Under the pieces are notes generated by a model. That model worked only from the letters and a program-made list of their open reading frames with translations, had not been told where the DNA came from and did no database searches. A stretch of 64,000 nt of DNA from Leifsonia sp052114085 (GTDB lineage: Bacteria > Actinomycetota > Actinomycetes > Actinomycetales > Microbacteriaceae): contig NZ_JBFREB010000001.1 in NCBI RefSeq assembly GCF_052114085.1, positions 558,001 to 622,000 of the forward strand. The letters run 5' to 3'. Below are positions 36,738 to 43,151 of the stretch, in pieces. Made by a program: the position numbers and the translations under genes. Each line of letters begins with the position of its first letter. The stretch's first letter is position 1.

Positions 36738-36905
36738 ATGCCGCGCTGGGAATACCTGACCACCCCGCTGATGATCCACAACACCGCCGCGATCCTGAAC
36801 AATTGGGGGTCCGACGGCTGGGAGCTGGTGCAGGTGGTGACCGGGCCGGAGGGCGGCCTCGTGGCCTACCTGAAGCGACCCGTGCTGGATGGGGAGCAGG
36901 CCTGA
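36738..36905 (+). CDS. Small DUF4177-like protein
   Basis: The 55-residue product begins MPRWEYLTTPL and contains NNWGSDGWELVQVV and VAYLKRP, which match small DUF4177-type proteins of unknown function found next to RidA genes in actinobacteria. GAGGAG lies six bases before ATG 36738. The stop overlaps the ridA start (TGATG), so the two are coupled. It is divergent from the PBP gene. Confidence 0.75.
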   Translation: MPRWEYLTTPLMIHNTAAILNNWGSDGWELVQVVTGPEGGLVAYLKRPVLDGEQA

Positions 36906-37375
36906 TGGCGGACGTCGAAGCGCGTCTGGCCCAGCTCGGCATCGAGCTGCCCCAGGTCGTCCCGCCGGTCGCCGCCTACACTCCCGCCGTCCTCGATGGC
37001 GACCACGTGTACACCTCGGGGCAGCTTCCCATGGTGTCCGGTGTGCTGCCCGCGACCGGCAAGGTGGGCGAAGGGCCGGGACTCGTGGCCTCCACCGATG
37101 CCAAGGAGTACGCGCGCATCTGCGCTCTCAACGCCCTGGCGGCGGCGAAGAGCGTCCTAGGATCCCTCGACCGGGTGCGTCGGGTCGTCAAGGTCGTCGG
37201 CTTCGTCGCCTCCGATCCCGCGTTCACCGGTCAGCCGGGCGTCATCAACGGCGCGTCCGAGGTCCTCGGCGAGATCTTCGGCGACGCCGGTGTGCACGCG
37301 CGCTCGGCCGTGGGCGTCGCGGTACTGCCGCTCGATTCGCCCGTCGAGGTCGAACTCATCCTCGCGGTCGACTGA
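36905..37375 (+). CDS. ridA: RidA family protein (enamine/imine deaminase)
   Basis: RidA proteins hydrolyse reactive enamine intermediates from pyridoxal-phosphate enzymes. The 156-residue protein has the YjgF/RidA fold marks YTSGQLPMVSGVLPATGKVG, ICALNALAAAKSVLGSLDRV and HARSAVGVAVLPLDSPVEVE. The catalytic Arg of archetypal RidA (in the C-terminal RXXV-type motif) is present as HARSAVG. ATG 36905 overlaps the previous stop. A strong terminator follows. Confidence 0.88.
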   Translation: MADVEARLAQLGIELPQVVPPVAAYTPAVLDGDHVYTSGQLPMVSGVLPATGKVGEGPGLVASTDAKEYARICALNALAAAKSVLGSLDRVRRVVKVVGFVASDPAFTGQPGVINGASEVLGEIFGDAGVHARSAVGVAVLPLDSPVEVELILAVD

Positions 37376-37400
37376 CGACCCGCGACTCTCGACGAACAGC

Positions 37401-37432
37401 GAAGGGGCGGTGCCGATCGGCACCGCCCCTTC
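37401..37432. terminator. Bidirectional terminator between ridA and acs
   Basis: GAAGGGGCGGTGCC pairs perfectly over 14 bp with GGCACCGCCCCTTC around loop GATC. It lies between two convergent genes and can serve both. Confidence 0.8.
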
Positions 37433-37449
37433 GTCGTCCCCACCGCTCG

Positions 37450-39399
37450 TCAGGTGAGCTTCGCCTGGATGGAGTTCATCACCGACGTGTCGGCCAGCGT
37501 GGTGGTGTCGCCGACCTCTCGGCCCTCGGCCACATCGCGCAGTAGGCGCCGCATGATCTTGCCCGAGCGGGTCTTGGGCAGTTCGGACACGATGAAGATG
37601 TCGCGCGGCCGGGCGATCGCGCCGATCTGCTGGGTGACATGCTTACGCAGCTCAGCGGCGACATCCATCGCTCCCGCCTGCTCGAGCTGGTTCTGCTTGA
37701 TGATGACGAACGCCACCACGGCCTGACCGGTCGTCTCATCGCTCGCGCCGACCACCGCGGCCTCGGCCGTGAAGGGATGCGCCACCAGCGCAGACTCGAT
37801 CTCGGCCGTTGAGAGTCGATGTCCGGACACGTTCATCACGTCGTCGACGCGGCCCATCAGCCAGATCTCGGTGTCGGAGTCGTAGCGGGCCCCGTCGCCG
37901 GCGAAGTACTTGTCGCCGAACTTCGACCAGTAGGTCTCCTTGAAACGCTCCGGGTCGCCCCAGATGCCGCGCAGCATGCTCGGCCACGGCTCCGTGACGA
38001 CCAGCAGACCGCCCTGGTCCTTGCCGACCGGCGTCCCTGCCTCGTCGAGGATGTCGACCGAGATGCCGGGCAGCGGTACCTGGGCGCTTCCCGGCTTCAA
38101 GGTGGTGACGCCGGGCAGCGCGGAGATCATGATCGCTCCGGTCTCGGTCTGCCACCACGTGTCGACGATCGGGGTGGTGTCGCCGCCGATCACCTCGCGG
38201 TACCACATCCATGCCTCGGGATTGATCGGCTCACCCACCGAGCCGAGCACGCGCAGGCTGGACAGGTCGAACTGCTGCGGGTGCTGACGGCCGAGCTTCA
38301 TGAAGGAGCGGATCGCGGTCGGTGCGGTGTAGAAGATCGAGACCTTGTACTTCTCGATGATCTCCCACCAGCGTCCGGGATGCGGCGTCTCCGGCGTGCC
38401 CTCGTACATCACCTGGGTGGCGCCGTTGGCGAGCGGGCCGTAGACGACGTACGTGTGACCGGTGATCCAGCCGACGTCGGCACTGCACCAGTAGACGTCC
38501 GTCTCCGGGTGCAGATCGAACACGTTCTTGTGCGTGAAAGCGGACTGCGTGAGGTAGCCGCCCGACGTGTGCAGGATGCCCTTCGGCTTCCCTGTCGTGC
38601 CCGAGGTGTACAGGATGAACAGCGGCTGCTCGGCGGGGAACGCCTTGGCCACGTGGTCAGCGTCGACCTGAGCCAGTTCGTCGTGCCACCACAGGTCGCG
38701 TCCCTCGGTCCAGCCCACCTCGTTCTCGCCGCGCTTCACCACGAGGACGTGCTCGACAGAGGTGGCCTCGCCGCTGAGCGCCGCATCCACAGCGTCCTTG
38801 AGCGGGAAGACACGGCCCTTGCGCCAGCCGCCGTCCGCGGTGATGACGAGTTTCGCTTCCGCGTCGTCGATGCGCGAGCGGAGGCTCTCGGCGCTGAAGC
38901 CGCCGAAGACGACGGAGTGAACGGCGCCGATGCGTGCCACGGCCAGCATCGCGACCACGGCCTCCGGGATCATCGGAAGGTAGATCGCGACACGATCGCC
39001 CGCCCGGATGCCCAGGCTGGTCAACAGATTGGCCGCTTTCTTGACCTCAGTCGTGAGCTCGGCGTACGTGATGGTGCGGGCGTCTCCGGGCTCGCCCTCC
39101 CAGTGGATCGCGACCCGATCGCCGTTTCCCGCCAGCACATGGCGGTCGAGGCAGTTGTAGGCGATGTTGAGCTCGCCGTCGTCGAACCACTTGGCGAAGG
39201 GCGGCTCACTCCAGTCCAGAGTCCGGGTGAAAGGCGTGTGCCAGTGCAGGAGCTCTCGAGCCTGGTCGGCCCAGAATCCCAGACGGTCGGCGGCTGCGCG
39301 CTCGTACAGGTCGCTGTTCGCGATGGCGTTCGCCGCGAACTCTTCGCTCGGCGGGAACCGGCGGGCTTCGTGGAGCAGGTTGTCGATTGTGTTGCTCAT
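37450..39399 (-). CDS. acs: Acetyl-CoA synthetase (AMP-forming)
   Basis: Acs activates acetate to acetyl-CoA through acetyl-AMP, the high-affinity route for acetate use beside AckA-Pta. The 649-residue protein has WYVRW-type regions replaced by WHTPFTRTLDWSEPPFAKWF, the ATP motif YTSGTTGKPKG, GSVGEPINPEAW and a C-terminal PKTRSGKIMRRLL, in which Lys614 is the residue acetylated in other Acs enzymes. ATG 39399 is preceded by GAAGGAG; the longer frame lacks a site. It is divergent from the 6C RNA gene. The length matches the family. Confidence 0.95.
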   Translation of the reverse strand: MSNTIDNLLHEARRFPPSEEFAANAIANSDLYERAAADRLGFWADQARELLHWHTPFTRTLDWSEPPFAKWFDDGELNIAYNCLDRHVLAGNGDRVAIHWEGEPGDARTITYAELTTEVKKAANLLTSLGIRAGDRVAIYLPMIPEAVVAMLAVARIGAVHSVVFGGFSAESLRSRIDDAEAKLVITADGGWRKGRVFPLKDAVDAALSGEATSVEHVLVVKRGENEVGWTEGRDLWWHDELAQVDADHVAKAFPAEQPLFILYTSGTTGKPKGILHTSGGYLTQSAFTHKNVFDLHPETDVYWCSADVGWITGHTYVVYGPLANGATQVMYEGTPETPHPGRWWEIIEKYKVSIFYTAPTAIRSFMKLGRQHPQQFDLSSLRVLGSVGEPINPEAWMWYREVIGGDTTPIVDTWWQTETGAIMISALPGVTTLKPGSAQVPLPGISVDILDEAGTPVGKDQGGLLVVTEPWPSMLRGIWGDPERFKETYWSKFGDKYFAGDGARYDSDTEIWLMGRVDDVMNVSGHRLSTAEIESALVAHPFTAEAAVVGASDETTGQAVVAFVIIKQNQLEQAGAMDVAAELRKHVTQQIGAIARPRDIFIVSELPKTRSGKIMRRLLRDVAEGREVGDTTTLADTSVMNSIQAKLT

Positions 39400-39495
39400 A
39401 GGGAGGCTTTTCGCTCCTTCGCGATGCGGTCGATACGGGTCGTGGCGCGACAATGCCTGACTCTACAACCTGCCAGGGAGGTGGCCGCAGAAGAC

Positions 39496-39523
39496 TTGCG
39501 TTTGCATCGATTCTGCGTAAACT
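39496..39523 (+). promoter_or_regulatory. Promoter of the 6C RNA
   Basis: TTGCGT (39496-39501) and TAAACT (39518-39523), 16 bases apart, place a transcript start near 39530. Confidence 0.45.
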
Positions 39524-39529
39524 AGTCCC

Positions 39530-39632
39530 CGGCCGAATGTAAATTCGTGCGTGCGGCGCAATCGATTCCCCCCAATCCTGCGCCGCAGTGGCCGCACCTG
39601 TTCCCCCCAATAGGTGCGGCCCCCCTTTGTTT
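39530..39632 (+). ncRNA. 6C small RNA
   Basis: Two adjacent hairpins each present a loop of exactly six cytosines. Hairpin 1 has the stem TGCGGCGCA (39552-39560) with TGCGCCGCA (39579-39587), and CCCCCC at 39568-39573. Hairpin 2 has GGCCGCACCT (39590-39599) with AGGTGCGGCC (39612-39621), and CCCCCC at 39603-39608. A T-rich tail follows hairpin 2, as in a terminator. This is the defining structure of the actinobacterial 6C RNA, a regulatory RNA that base-pairs with targets through its C-rich loops. It lies next to a tadA-type ATPase gene, as in mycobacteria. The 5' end is inferred from the promoter. Confidence 0.88.
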
Positions 39633-39742
39633 AACCGCTGGTTGGCGCGTTTCGCGCTGTAGACGGCGTCGTCCACAGCTCCGGAGTCGCTTCGGTTCTC
39701 CACGGTCTTCACGGTCTGCGCTCGTGCGTGCGGCCGAGTTTC

Positions 39743-39748
39743 TAGTGT
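39743..39748 (+). promoter_or_regulatory. -10 box of the tad operon, leaderless spacing
   Basis: TAGTGT followed by six bases and then ATG 39755. Confidence 0.5.
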
Positions 39749-39754
39749 CGCCAT

Positions 39755-40744
39755 ATGACGATCGACGCACCTTCTTCCTCCACCCGAGAGCCCGGCCTCT
39801 GGCGCACGTTCGGGCCGCTCGCCCCATATCTGCTTCGCCCCGGAGTCACCGATCTGTTCGTGACAGGAGCGGGGGAGCTGTGGAGTGACGGGCCCCCACA
39901 TGGGCTGCGACGAGAGGAGGGGTGGAGTGCTGACGAGCGCAGCGCGCGCGAACTCGCGGTGCGTCTGATCTCGGCCGGTGGGCGGCATATCGACGAGTCC
40001 ACCCCGTTCGTCGATGTCCGGCTCCGCGGAGGCGTGCGCGTTCATGCGGTGCTTCCGCCGGTCTCCACGGGCGGTGCGCTGCTCTCCATCCGCGTGCCGC
40101 CGCGTTCGCAGCCACAGCTCGACGAACTGGTCGCGGCGGGCGGGATGCGAACGAGCGACCGCGATCGTCTGCTTCGGGCGGTGAAGGCCCGGTCGAACCT
40201 TCTCATCACCGGCGCCGGCGGGGCAGGGAAGACGACACTGCTCGCAGCGGTTCTCGCCAACGCGCCGCCGGACGAGCGCATCGTCGTCATCGAAGATGTG
40301 GCCGAGCTCCGCATCCCGCACCCCCATGTCGTCGGCCTGGAGACGCGCCAGCCGAACCTGGAAGGCGCAGGGGGTGTCGACCTCCGTCGGCTCGTCCGCG
40401 AAGCGCTGCGCATGCGACCCGATCGGTTGGTGCTGGGGGAGTGCCGAGGTGAGGAGGTGCGCGACCTGCTGGCGGCGCTCAATACCGGCCACGACGGGGG
40501 CGCGGGCACCCTGCACGCCAACTCCCTCGACGATGTGCCGGCTCGGCTGGAGGCGCTGGGAGCGCTCGCAGGGCTGGACGATCGTGCGCTGGCACGGCAG
40601 GCGGTGAGTGCCATCGGACTGGTCGTGCACCTCGAGCGCTCCGGCGGTCTGCGTCGGCTGGGCGGGTTCGGGCGGTTCCGGTTAGATGCGGACGGGCGAC
40701 TCGCGATCCGCCGGCTCGGAGGCCTCCCCGAGGAACCGGAATGA
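39755..40744 (+). CDS. tadA: TadA/CpaF-family pilus assembly ATPase
   Basis: The 329-residue secretion ATPase drives assembly of Flp/Tad pili. It has Walker A GAGGAGKTT (residues 153-161), the acidic EDVAELRIPHPHVVGLE box and the LVLGECRGEEVRDLLAALNTGHDGGAGTLHANS stretch typical of CpaF. It is shorter than Proteobacterial CpaF because the N-terminal domain is reduced, as in other actinobacteria. ATG 39755 lies six bases after a -10 box. It overlaps tadB by four bases. The ATPase is cytoplasmic and works with TadB-type membrane proteins. Confidence 0.92.
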   Translation: MTIDAPSSSTREPGLWRTFGPLAPYLLRPGVTDLFVTGAGELWSDGPPHGLRREEGWSADERSARELAVRLISAGGRHIDESTPFVDVRLRGGVRVHAVLPPVSTGGALLSIRVPPRSQPQLDELVAAGGMRTSDRDRLLRAVKARSNLLITGAGGAGKTTLLAAVLANAPPDERIVVIEDVAELRIPHPHVVGLETRQPNLEGAGGVDLRRLVREALRMRPDRLVLGECRGEEVRDLLAALNTGHDGGAGTLHANSLDDVPARLEALGALAGLDDRALARQAVSAIGLVVHLERSGGLRRLGGFGRFRLDADGRLAIRRLGGLPEEPE

Positions 40745-41646
40745 AACGGCGCGTTCCCGGCGCCGAGGCCGACGCCGTCGCCGCGCTGGCCGAGTCGCTC
40801 GCCGTGCTCCTCGACGCAGGGCTCACGCCGCGGTCGGCCTGGGCCGCGGTGGCTGAGCACGGCGGCCATCCGGTGGCGGCGCACGTTGTCGCATCGCTGG
40901 CGGCTCAGCCATCGTGCGCCCGCGGACTTCGGGATGCGGCGCGATCGGACGATGTGCGCGCGGTCGCCGCCGCCTGGCAGGTGGCCGAAGACGCGGGCGC
41001 ACCGCTGGGGCATACGCTCCGCGTGGTGGCGGAGACCGTGCGAGACGTCGCCGAGGCGGAACGCGAGGGGGAGGTTGCGCTGAGCGGGCCGCGGGCGACC
41101 GCGCGACTCGTCGCCTGGCTGCCTGCGGCCGGGGTGGTGCTCGCGCTGGCCATCGGGGCCGATGTCGTCGGCACCGCGGCGACTCCGGCCGGAGGGACGG
41201 TTCTGGTGGCGGGCGTCGCCCTGATGCTCGCCGGCCGGTGGTGGATGCGGGCGCTTCTCCGGCAGGCGCTCGCGCGTCGGCCGATCCCGGGACTGGGAGA
41301 GGAACTGGTCGCCCTTTCTCTGGCCGGCGGGGCGTCGGCCGAGGCATCGGTCGACGCGGCGAATCGCGCGATCCGTGCCGTCGGACTGCGACCGCAGGAT
41401 CACACCGGCGCCCGGCGCATCCTGCGAGTGGCCGAGTCCGCCGGCGCACCGGCGGTCGACCTGCTGACGGCCTCGGCGCGCCAGCAGCGGCGATCTTCCC
41501 GGGCCGATGCGCGGCGCGCAGCGGCGACACTCGGTGTCCGGCTGATGCTGCCGCTGGGAGTCTGCGTGCTGCCGAGCTTTCTCCTGCTGGCCGTCGCTCC
41601 GCTCGTGTTGTCCCTGTTGTCGTCCACAACGGCCGGGTTGCGATGA
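40741..41646 (+). CDS. TadB/TadC-like type II secretion F-domain protein
   Basis: The 301-residue integral membrane protein has the T2SSF layout: a cytoplasmic helical domain (LAESLAVLLDAGLTPRSAWAAV), two central spans, a second helical domain (LGEELVALSLAGGASAEASV) and C-terminal spans. It is the inner-membrane platform for the Tad ATPase upstream, with whose stop its ATG overlaps (ATGA). One protein may replace separate TadB and TadC, since no second homologue follows. Confidence 0.85.
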   Translation: MKRRVPGAEADAVAALAESLAVLLDAGLTPRSAWAAVAEHGGHPVAAHVVASLAAQPSCARGLRDAARSDDVRAVAAAWQVAEDAGAPLGHTLRVVAETVRDVAEAEREGEVALSGPRATARLVAWLPAAGVVLALAIGADVVGTAATPAGGTVLVAGVALMLAGRWWMRALLRQALARRPIPGLGEELVALSLAGGASAEASVDAANRAIRAVGLRPQDHTGARRILRVAESAGAPAVDLLTASARQQRRSSRADARRAAATLGVRLMLPLGVCVLPSFLLLAVAPLVLSLLSSTTAGLR

Positions 41647-41757
41647 GGTTTCCACGGATGTCGCGATTGCGCCCGAGGGGATGGCAGCGCGCCGAAGGAT
41701 GGACTCAGTGGAACCACCACAGCCGAGGAAACCCAGACGGGTAAGAAGGGAGATCCG

Positions 41758-41952
41758 ATGTCTCACATGATCGGACTACTGCGCAGAGCGAGTCGACGCG
41801 TCAGCGGAGATCGCGGAGCGGCGACCGCGGAATACGCGATCACCATTCTGGCCGCGGTGGGGTTCGCCGGTGTACTCGTCGCCCTCCTGAAGGGTGACGA
41901 GGTGAAGGCGATCCTGTCCGACCTGGTGCACCGTGCGCTCTCCGGAGGGTGA
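41758..41952 (+). CDS. DUF4244 Flp-type pilin precursor
   Basis: The 64-residue protein matches DUF4244 pilin-like proteins of actinobacterial Tad loci: a charged N-terminus, then GAATAEYAITILAAVGFAGVLVALL, a prepilin-type cleavage and assembly region, and a short tail. It is likely the major pilin. ATG 41758 follows AAGGGAG. The small gap to the previous gene contains a 33-codon frame that does not look coding. Confidence 0.82.
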   Translation: MSHMIGLLRRASRRVSGDRGAATAEYAITILAAVGFAGVLVALLKGDEVKAILSDLVHRALSGG

Positions 41953-42265
41953 CCGGGGGAGCGTCACCGCCGAGTTCGCAATCGCGGTCCCGAGCGTGCT
42001 CGCCTGTCTCGCATTGTGTGTCGGAGTGGTGCAGGGGATGGCTCAATACGCGGGCCTGGCCGGAAGCGCCGCGGTCGCCGCGCGGCTCGCCGGCCGTGGC
42101 GACGACCCAGCCGCGGGCGTACAGGGCGGAGCGATCACGGCGATAGAACGAGAAGGGAAAGTGTTATGCGTATCGATGGCGGCGGCAGACGACACGGTGC
42201 TCAGTCGCCTGAGCATCCGGCTCAGTGCCCGCGCATGCGCACTCGACGAAGGGGTCCGCAAGTGA
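41933..42265 (+). CDS. TadE-like pilus protein
   Basis: The 110-residue protein starts at GTG 41933, overlapping the pilin gene by 20 bases. Its N-terminus has DRGSVTAEFAIAVPSVLACLALCVGVV, the TadE-type G-S-V-T-A-E-F-A motif and hydrophobic helix of minor pilins. The rest contains three cysteines and charged residues, lying outside the membrane. It follows the usual order ATPase, platform, pilin, TadE. Confidence 0.82.
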   Translation: MRSPEGDRGSVTAEFAIAVPSVLACLALCVGVVQGMAQYAGLAGSAAVAARLAGRGDDPAAGVQGGAITAIEREGKVLCVSMAAADDTVLSRLSIRLSARACALDEGVRK

Positions 42266-42624
42266 AGGGGCGGGTGAACGTCCGCTGGAGGGATGACCGA
42301 GGGTCGGGTTCCGTGCTCGCGTTGAGCATCGTGTGCACCGTGGTTGCCGTCGGAGGTGGCGCGATCTCGGTCGTGGGTGCGGGCGCGGCACATGCGCGGG
42401 CTGCAGCGGCAGCCGATCTGGCAGCGCTCGCTGCTGCGGATGTCGCGACCGGGCGCGCCGACGGAGTGCCGTGCGAGGCAGCAGAGGTCGTCGCGCGCGC
42501 CAACAGCGCCCGCCTCGTCACCTGCAGCCAGGCGGGCCTGATCGTAACGGTCACCGCTTCGACCCCTTATCTGGGCCTGAGCGCGTCCGCATCGGCGCGA
42601 GCCGGACCTCCCGAGGGCGGGTGA
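42262..42624 (+). CDS. TadG/Rv3654c-like secretion-associated protein
   Basis: From GTG 42262, which overlaps the TadE stop (GTGA), this gives 120 residues. It begins with DRGSGSVLALSIVCTVVAVGGGAI, a Tad-type N-terminal helix, followed by AHARAAAAADLAALAAADVATGR, the mark of the TadE-like secretion-neighbourhood family, and a C-terminal region with two cysteines. ATG 42235 is a possible earlier start. It closes the compact Tad operon. Confidence 0.78.
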   Translation: MKGRVNVRWRDDRGSGSVLALSIVCTVVAVGGGAISVVGAGAAHARAAAAADLAALAAADVATGRADGVPCEAAEVVARANSARLVTCSQAGLIVTVTASTPYLGLSASASARAGPPEGG

Positions 42625-42636
42625 GCCGGCATCGGC

Positions 42637-42882
42637 TCAGTCGAAGACGGTCTCCAGGAAGCGATACGAGACCGCGGTCGGCCGGTCGCCTCGACCGTCG
42701 TCCGAGGCGTACTCCCGTTCGTCGCCCGAAGCGCGGACATAGAGATAGTGCTTCGAGCCGACGGATGCGGAAATCTGGAGGCGAGGGCGGGCGTCGCCGG
42801 AATCGAGGAAACCGGTCGAGATCGTCTTTCCTTCGAGAGGGCCGTCGATCAGTTTGGCGGTGTACATCATTGTCGTTGCCAT
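42637..42882 (-). CDS. Small hypothetical protein (81 residues)
   Basis: The product MATTMMYTAKLIDGPLEGKT and onwards, 81 residues, is not one I can name. It looks like a compact beta-rich domain (ISTGFLDSGDARPRLQISAS, then YLYVRASGDEREYASDD). AGGAGG lies eight bases upstream of ATG 42882, a strong ribosome site, which supports it being real. It is convergent with the Tad operon, and its stop is 12 bases from the end of that operon. Confidence 0.7.
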   Translation of the reverse strand: MATTMMYTAKLIDGPLEGKTISTGFLDSGDARPRLQISASVGSKHYLYVRASGDEREYASDDGRGDRPTAVSYRFLETVFD

Positions 42883-43151
42883 GTTGTCATTGTCCTCCTG
42901 CGGGGCACGGCGGGAAAGGGCTGCGGGCTCGCTCGGCGTGGTCCGCCGCTCGCTGGGCGGCTGCGCCGAGGGCGAACGTCGCGAACCCGATTAGGCGGAC
43001 AAGCGGCGAAGGTGTGTATGGTTTGCCTGTCGGACGACGGACCACGCGGGGTGTGGGGCGTCGCCGCAGGGGGAGCACGCCACGTCCGTCCAGTCGTGGA
43101 CGACATGGTCAGCTGTGGACGACACAGCGTCTGCATATTAAGAGGAGTCAG
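42883..43151. other. Gap before topA
   Basis: This 269-base gap holds the 5' region of the small minus-strand gene and the topA leader. A topA promoter is not clear; TATTAA at 43136-43141 lies just before the ribosome site AGAGGAG and TATGGT at 43017-43022 is another candidate -10 box. No RNA or gene was recognised. Confidence 0.4.

Noticed and set aside
34233..36905. Long open frame antisense to the PBP gene (about 890 codons)
   Set aside because: It mirrors codon bias of the real gene on the other strand; the translation is low-complexity, rich in Arg, Val, Gly and His, with no family match. Only its last 55 codons (from 36738) are a real gene.
37819..39525. Long open frame antisense to acs
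   Set aside because: A high-GC shadow; the acs protein on the minus strand has all family motifs.
41643..41744. 33-codon frame between the TadB-like and pilin genes
   Set aside because: It starts with ATGA overlap like a coupled gene, but the peptide has no pilus-like helix and is rich in Arg, Trp and His; too little support.
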